Assembly (NCBI GenBank): GCA_028694545.1
Contig: JAQVKV010000176.1
Span: forward strand, 1-5,967
Length of the DNA stretch: 5,967 bases
From: Zavarzinia sp.
GTDB taxonomy: Bacteria > Pseudomonadota > Alphaproteobacteria > Zavarziniales > Zavarziniaceae
Reading direction: 5' to 3'
In this document: positions 5,160 through 5,967 of the stretch, piece by piece
Layout of the letters: every line of letters starts with the position of its first letter
Numbering within the stretch: position 1 is the first letter of the stretch
Position numbers and translations under genes: made by a program
Notes under the pieces: generated by a model
Databases searched by the model: none
What the model was told of the DNA's origin: nothing
Seen by the model: the letters and a program-made list of their open reading frames with translations, nothing else

Positions 5160-5549
5160 TCAGAGGGAGAGCGGCCTGAGGTTGAAGCGCACCGTGGTGC
5201 CGCCGCCCCCTTCCTCGACGGTGATCTCGAGGATTTCCGAATTGCGCCGCCAGGTCTGGATCGCATCCCCGGCGGGATCGCGGGTCCAGCCGAGCGCCGG
5301 CAGGCTGTCGCGGTAGTAGCGCCGCACCGCGTCGGCGCCGACCGCGCCCTCGGTGTTCACATCGACGATACGGCCGCCCGGCGTATCGAAGACCACGCGG
5401 GTGTCCGCGACCTCCGCCAGCCCGTCCATCAGGGGCACGTCCTCCGACCCGGTCAGGAAGCGGGTCGCCGAGGCATGCACCCGGGCGCCCCCGCCGATCG
5501 ACAGCAGGGTGAGCAAGGCCACGGCGATGAGGGCGGGCAGTCTCGGCAT
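5160..5549 (-). CDS. Small secreted or periplasmic protein of unknown function
   Basis: This is a 129-residue protein. The N-terminus MPRLPALIAVALLTLLSIGG is a basic residue followed by a hydrophobic stretch. It looks like a Sec signal peptide, probably cleaved after an Ala around residues 22-28 (GARVHASA). No lipobox cysteine is present, and the protein has no cysteine at all. The mature part contains SEDVPLMDGLAEV (35-47), VVFDTPGGRIVDVNTEG (52-68), a helical YYRDSLPALGW segment (78-88) and a C-terminal beta-rich stretch ending VRFNLRPLSL. It resembles small uncharacterised alphaproteobacterial exported proteins, but I cannot name a family securely. The ATG at 5549 lies 16 bp after the mutM stop, so the two are probably co-transcribed. 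Its ribosome site is poor (GGG about 14 nt upstream), so translation may depend on mutM. The start is supported by the signal peptide. Confidence 0.8.
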   Translation of the reverse strand: MPRLPALIAVALLTLLSIGGGARVHASATRFLTGSEDVPLMDGLAEVADTRVVFDTPGGRIVDVNTEGAVGADAVRRYYRDSLPALGWTRDPAGDAIQTWRRNSEILEITVEEGGGGTTVRFNLRPLSL

Positions 5550-5565
5550 GGCCCGGATGATAACC

Positions 5566-5967
5566 CTATTTCTGGCACCGTGGACAGAAATAGGTCGAGC
5601 GGTTGCTCTGCACGATGCGCGTGATCGTTGCCTTGCCACACGCCGGGCACGTCTCGCCCTCGCGGTCGTAGACCTTGAAGGCATGCTGGAAATAGCCGAG
5701 CTCGCCATCGGCCTGGACATAATCGCGAAGGGTCGAGCCCCCCGCGGCGATCGCTTCCGTGAGGACATCGCGGATCGCGGGCACCAGACGCTCGGCCCGC
5801 GCGCCCGCCACCGTCGCGGCTTCCCGCGTGGGCGCGACCCTGGCACGGAAGAGCGCTTCGGAAACATAGATATTGCCGAGCCCGGCCACGACCTTCTGGT
5901 CAAGAAGGGCGGCCTTGATCGGCGTGCGGCGGCCTTCGAGGGCGGCCGACAGGGTCTTGCCGTCGAA
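5566..5967 (-). CDS. mutM: Formamidopyrimidine-DNA glycosylase (Fpg/MutM), C-terminal half
   Basis: MutM removes 8-oxoguanine and formamidopyrimidines from oxidised DNA and cleaves the abasic site by its lyase activity. The frame enters from the right edge and encodes 133 residues before TAG. The family is about 270-280 residues, so the N-terminal half with the catalytic Pro-Glu is outside the window. An internal GTG at 5889 is not the start, because upstream in-frame sequence ([20 protein letters not shown]) is clearly MutM. Visible parts are the helix-two-turn-helix region [20 protein letters not shown] (16-35 of the visible piece) and SEALFRARV. The C-terminal zinc finger has Cys107, Cys110, Cys128 and Cys131 (CPAC...CPRC), with Arg123 in [10 protein letters not shown] as the DNA-contacting arginine of the finger. 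It is followed closely by the secreted-protein gene. Identification is firm for Fpg over Nei, given the finger sequence and the GLGNIYV motif. Confidence 0.95.
   Translation of the reverse strand, partial: FDGKTLSAALEGRRTPIKAALLDQKVVAGLGNIYVSEALFRARVAPTREAATVAGARAERLVPAIRDVLTEAIAAGGSTLRDYVQADGELGYFQHAFKVYDREGETCPACGKATITRIVQSNRSTYFCPRCQK

Noticed and set aside
5138..5160. Plus-strand terminator CCGGT...ACCGG followed by CTTTT
   Set aside because: The stem has only 5 bp with an 8-nt loop, and no plus-strand gene exists to terminate.
4345..5316. A 323-codon plus-strand open frame across the enoyl-CoA hydratase gene
   Set aside because: This is an antisense shadow: it has no domain, runs across a gene boundary, and shows the same composition artefact.

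Overview
The window is a compact, high-G+C stretch of bacterial core chromosome. Every convincing gene lies on the minus strand. Read in the direction of transcription (right to left) the order is mutM (3' half only) - small secreted protein - enoyl-CoA hydratase - rpsT - rhodanese-domain protein - dnaA - dnaN (5' part only). This dnaA/dnaN neighbourhood with rpsT, an enoyl-CoA hydratase and mutM upstream, together with the protein sequences, points to an alphaproteobacterium, probably of the Rhodospirillales type. That placement is inferred from gene order and family resemblance, not from a database search.

Right part (about 4264-5967): the C-terminal half of MutM, with its H2TH region and zinc finger, runs in from the right edge. 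It is followed after 16-18 bp by a 129-residue protein with an N-terminal export signal, probably co-transcribed. A complete crotonase-fold enoyl-CoA hydratase with both catalytic glutamates follows. Between this gene and rpsT lies a very G+C-rich cluster of four hairpins resembling a REP-type element.

Middle part (about 2848-4098): rpsT (ribosomal protein S20) has its own plausible promoter, a strong rho-independent terminator, and a perfect DnaA box (TTATCCACA) in its short leader. About 365 bp then carry only inverted repeats and a doubtful 62-codon ORF. Next comes a single-domain rhodanese-like protein whose best start is a GTG with a strong Shine-Dalgarno sequence. That GTG overlaps the stop of the doubtful ORF by 4 nt.

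Left part (1-2847): dnaA is complete, with all four domains. Its variable linker contains a fresh tandem repeat encoding V-S-A-S-S. The dnaA leader has two 6-2-6 palindromes flanking a GANTC site. A 283-bp gap with inverted repeats and a candidate promoter separates dnaA from dnaN, which leaves the window after 323 codons.

The genes cover replication initiation (DnaA), the replicative sliding clamp (DnaN), oxidative DNA repair (MutM), translation (S20), and fatty-acid-type metabolism and sulfur transfer. I see no mobile element, CRISPR array, rRNA, tRNA or evident new system. The points worth following up are regulatory: the DnaA box between the rpsT promoter and its start codon, the GANTC site and palindromes in front of dnaA, and the structured intergenic DNA.
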